This document shows positions 6,928 to 8,817 of a DNA stretch of 8,817 bases, piece after piece; the stretch's first letter is position 1, and the number at the start of each line of letters is the position of its first letter. Location of the stretch: NCBI GenBank assembly GCA_016873375.1, contig VGXJ01000058.1, positions 1 to 8,817 on the forward strand. The letters run 5' to 3'. The stretch comes from Phycisphaerae bacterium. Lineage in GTDB: Bacteria; Planctomycetota; Phycisphaerae; Phycisphaerales; SM1A02. The notes below the pieces were generated by a model that did no database searches, had not been told where the DNA came from, and saw only the letters and a list, made by a program, of their open reading frames with translations. A program made the translations under genes and the position numbers.

Positions 6928-6931
6928 CTCC
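6928..6931 (-). promoter_or_regulatory. Shine-Dalgarno candidate that decides the rnd start
   Basis: On the minus strand GGAG lies 6 nt before the ATG at 6921 and overlaps the upstream in-frame ATG at 6933. Neither 6933 nor the GTG at 7011 has an equally good site. The motif is only four bases, so this supports the start choice but does not prove it. Confidence 0.4.
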
Positions 6932-7059
6932 ATGATCCGGATCTTCGAGGGTGCCTCGTCGGCATGGGCCTCGGCGTGGTGAATGGAGCGCTTTCGGCGG
7001 CGGAAGTTCACGAAGGATGGAATGTACGGGGGGCCGAGCCTGCGGCGAGGTCATAGTCC

Positions 7060-7065
7060 TATAAA
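7060..7065 (+). promoter_or_regulatory. TATAAA -10-like box in the rnd/menF divergent region
   Basis: The most AT-rich spot of the intergenic region (7052-7071) contains TATAAA on the + strand, 69 nt before the menF ATG. I could not find a convincing -35 box 16-18 nt upstream. Transcription from here would start near 7072, just inside the nested inverted-repeat element, so most of that element would lie in the menF leader. Low confidence. Confidence 0.22.
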
Positions 7066-7066
7066 A

Positions 7067-7128
7067 CCAAAGTCGCGGTCGGAGTAAATCGTGACTCCGT
7101 GACCTCCTTCACGATTCCTAGACTTTGG
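7067..7128. repeat. Two nested perfect 8-bp inverted repeats between rnd and menF
   Basis: Outer arms CCAAAGTC (7067-7074) and GACTTTGG (7121-7128) enclose inner arms AATCGTGA (7087-7094) and TCACGATT (7109-7116). The inner loop is 14 nt; the two stems are separated by 12 nt on the left and 4 nt on the right. GGAGT (7081-7085) can pair instead with ACTCC (7094-7098), which would compete with the inner stem. On the minus strand the inner loop carries AGGAGGT and the outer stem is followed by TTTTAT. The element sits in the divergent promoter region just upstream of menF. It may be a dyad operator, a folded mRNA leader of menF or of rnd, or a terminator-like stem on the minus strand; the sequence does not decide which. 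Confidence 0.5.
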
Positions 7129-7133
7129 CTCCC

Positions 7134-8501
7134 ATGGCCTCGGCCGACACCATGACCCTGCATGTGCGACGCCTTCCGGGCGTCGTCCCGATCGCTCGGG
7201 CGGTGCAGGAGTTGCTCGCTGCGATCGAGTCCCTCGGTGGCCGATCAAGCGATGCGCTGGACCGCATCGAGGTCGAGATCGAGCCGCTCGACATCATGGC
7301 GTGGGTCGCCAGCCAGCAGCCCGGCCAGCGGACCATGTTCCGCAATCGCGAGGGGAGCCTCGAGATGGCCAGCCTGGGCTGCCTGTTCGCGGCGCCATCG
7401 CTCGACGATGCTCGTGTGCAGCGCCTGCTCGAGCAGGAACCGCCGATCTTCCCGCGCATGCACGAGCCGGCGTCGCCTTTCCTGGTCACGACCTGCCCGT
7501 TCGATGCGAGCGCACCGATCTCCGGCGCGTGGGCCGCCTTCGGTGCCATGCGCGTGTCACTGCCGTTGGTCGAAGTGCGACGAATGCGCACCGTGACCAC
7601 GCTCGCCGTGCACGTCAATGGCGATGCATCGCGATCGATCGCAGCCTTGCACGCGTTGCGCCAGCCCAGTTCCGTGCAGCGCGTGGCGTTGCGGCTGGAA
7701 TCCGACAGCGACCCGTCGCACTGGGCGCGCATGGTCGATGAGGCGCTGGACGCCATTGCGGCAGGAACGCTCGACAAGGTCGTCGTGGCCCGCACGCGCC
7801 GCTACCGCGCGGTGAACGCGATCGACCCGATGGCACTCCTGATGTCTCTGCGCTCGGCGGCGCATGATGTCTTCCAAGTCGCTGTCGAGGCGGCACCTGG
7901 CTCGAGCTTCGTCTCGATCACGCCGGAGCGGCTCTTCAAGCGCAAGGGTCGCGTGGTGCACACCGAAGCGATCGCAGGCACCTGCCCGCGGGGTCCTGAC
8001 CTCGCCGCCGATGCATGGCTCGCGAGCCGATTGCTGGCCAGCACGAAGAACCGCCTGGAGCATGACCTGGTCCTCGATCGCATCAAGGCCGTTCTCGCAC
8101 CGTGGTGCGACCAGCTCGATGCGGAGCCCACGCCGGGCATCGTGCGACTGGCCCATGTCCAGCACCTCATGACGGGTGTCAGCGCGCGGTTGGCCGACGA
8201 TGTGCTTGATGGTGCCCTGCTCGCCGCGATCCACCCCACACCTGCCGTTTGCGGCACCCCGACGGAAGCGGCGCGCGCCTTCATCGCGTCGCATGAAGTC
8301 GACCAGCGTGGTCTGTATGCGGGCGCCGTCGGACTGGTGAGCGCGAGCCGCAGCGACTTCGCCGTGGTCATCCGCAGCGCGCTCGTGCAGGGCGACCAAG
8401 CCGTGGCGTTTGGTGGTGCGGGTATCGTGCAGGGCAGCGAGGCCGATGCCGAATGGCTCGAGACGGCCCGCAAGATGGAGTCGTTCGACGCCGTCTCCTG
8501 A
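7134..8501 (+). CDS. menF: Isochorismate synthase MenF
   Basis: This enzyme converts chorismate to isochorismate, the entry step of classical menaquinone synthesis, with Mg2+ in the cytoplasm. The protein is 455 residues from the ATG at 7134. The N-terminal half (1-190) is poorly conserved, as usual. The chorismate-binding domain spans about 194-450: LDKVVVAR (213-220), with K215 as the expected general base; SITPERLF (261-268), with E265 fifty residues on, the same spacing as the Lys/Glu catalytic pair of E. coli MenF; TEAIAGTCPRG (277-287); NRLEHDLVLDRI (306-317); HPTPAVCGTPTEAA (367-380); QRGLYAGAVG (391-400); and GGAGIVQGSEADAEWLETARK (within 427-447). On sequence alone it could be an EntC/DhbC-type isochorismate synthase for siderophores, but menD starts 12 nt downstream, which settles the role. 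Start is uncertain: TTG 7125, ATG 7134 and ATG 7152 are all in frame and none has a clear Shine-Dalgarno. Confidence 0.93.
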   Translation: MASADTMTLHVRRLPGVVPIARAVQELLAAIESLGGRSSDALDRIEVEIEPLDIMAWVASQQPGQRTMFRNREGSLEMASLGCLFAAPSLDDARVQRLLEQEPPIFPRMHEPASPFLVTTCPFDASAPISGAWAAFGAMRVSLPLVEVRRMRTVTTLAVHVNGDASRSIAALHALRQPSSVQRVALRLESDSDPSHWARMVDEALDAIAAGTLDKVVVARTRRYRAVNAIDPMALLMSLRSAAHDVFQVAVEAAPGSSFVSITPERLFKRKGRVVHTEAIAGTCPRGPDLAADAWLASRLLASTKNRLEHDLVLDRIKAVLAPWCDQLDAEPTPGIVRLAHVQHLMTGVSARLADDVLDGALLAAIHPTPAVCGTPTEAARAFIASHEVDQRGLYAGAVGLVSASRSDFAVVIRSALVQGDQAVAFGGAGIVQGSEADAEWLETARKMESFDAVS

Positions 8502-8513
8502 GCCTGTACGCGC

Positions 8514-8817
8514 ATGATGACCTTCGACGACGCACCCAACCTGAATGCCCTGTGGGCACGCCTGGTCATCGCCGAATTCGTGCGCTCGGGCGCGCGACAT
8601 CTGGTGGTCTGCCCGGGCTCCCGCAGCACGCCTCTGGCCCTGGCGGCGCATGCGAGCGGGCTTGATGTCGTGGTGGCGCTCGATGAGCGCAGTGCTGCAT
8701 TCCACGCGCTCGGCATCGCGAAGGCGACCGGCTGCGCAGCGCCCGTCATCACCACCAGCGGCACGGCCGTCGCCAACCTCCTGCCGGCGGCAGTCGAGGC
8801 GTGGGCGAGCGGCATCC
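8514..8817 (+). CDS. menD: MenD (SEPHCHC synthase), 3'-truncated by window edge
   Basis: MenD is the thiamine-diphosphate enzyme that joins 2-oxoglutarate (after decarboxylation) to isochorismate, giving 2-succinyl-5-enolpyruvyl-6-hydroxy-3-cyclohexene-1-carboxylate, the step after MenF. About 101 N-terminal residues are visible, all in the N-terminal Pyr domain: NALWARLVIAEFVRSGARHL (11-30), the signature VCPGSRSTPLALAA (32-45), LDERSAAFHALGIAKATG (56-73), where E58 matches the catalytic, cofactor-activating glutamate of the family, and TSGTAVANLLPAAVEAW (81-97). Two ATG codons stand side by side (8514 and 8517); either may be used and no Shine-Dalgarno is seen. The 12-nt gap to menF indicates one operon. 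The reading frame continues beyond 8817. Confidence 0.95.
   Translation, partial: MMTFDDAPNLNALWARLVIAEFVRSGARHLVVCPGSRSTPLALAAHASGLDVVVALDERSAAFHALGIAKATGCAAPVITTSGTAVANLLPAAVEAWASGI

Noticed and set aside
5770..7056. A 428-residue + strand open frame opposite rnd.
   Set aside because: It is antisense to RNase D, whose five catalytic residues and HRDC domain are all in the minus-strand frame.
7051..7248. A 65-residue minus-strand frame ending in a stretch containing DRDFGFI, reminiscent of cold-shock RNA-binding motifs.
   Set aside because: Only a few residues match, the rest is unlike any cold-shock domain, and most of the frame is antisense to the start of menF.
1094..7975. Recurring GCGATCGC octamers (near 1094, 4628 and 7967), reminiscent of HIP1-type repeats.
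   Set aside because: Only a few copies, all inside genes or a gene start, and expected at this base composition with frequent GAT and ATC codons.

Overview
The window is GC-rich bacterial chromosome (roughly two-thirds G+C by eye) and most likely comes from a planctomycete-type bacterium (Planctomycetota, possibly Phycisphaerae). The main evidence is the adjacent pair of a cytochrome-type PSCyt1/DUF1549/DUF1553 protein and a Tat-exported DUF1501 protein. A relic of an ECF sigma factor of the PF07638/TIGR02999 type, common in that phylum, agrees with this. The phylum call is an inference from gene content; no rRNA or ribosomal protein is present to test it.

Layout: (1) 1-593, + strand: the 3' two-thirds of an MltA-like lytic transglycosylase, followed directly by a perfect 8-bp GC hairpin (594-613). 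(2) 614-1084: no intact gene. The minus strand of 676-979 reads as a broken ECF sigma factor with at least two frame breaks and no upstream N-terminus. (3) 1085-5269, + strand: a two-gene unit with a 3-nt gap, made of a 923-residue exported protein with two CxxCH haem motifs and a 469-residue Tat-substrate DUF1501 protein. (4) 5324-5617 and 5749-6921, minus strand: clpS (N-degron adaptor with altered pocket residues) and, upstream of it, rnd (RNase D). (5) 6922-7133: a divergent intergenic region holding two nested perfect 8-bp inverted repeats. (6) 7134 to the end, + strand: menF (isochorismate synthase) and, 12 nt downstream, the start of menD, which runs off the window.

How the genes work together: menF and menD catalyse the first two committed steps from chorismate in the classical menaquinone pathway, so this organism probably makes menaquinone by the Men route rather than the futalosine route. 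The PSCyt/DUF1501 pair forms a presumed cell-envelope module of unknown chemistry. The sigma relic next to it may be the remains of its former dedicated regulator. clpS and rnd are housekeeping protein- and RNA-turnover genes; clpA/clpC is not in the window.

The most unusual observations are the decayed ECF sigma gene, the ClpS with Asp in place of the alpha-amino-binding His, and the nested inverted-repeat element between rnd and menF. I saw no CRISPR array, tRNA, rRNA, insertion sequence or phage gene.
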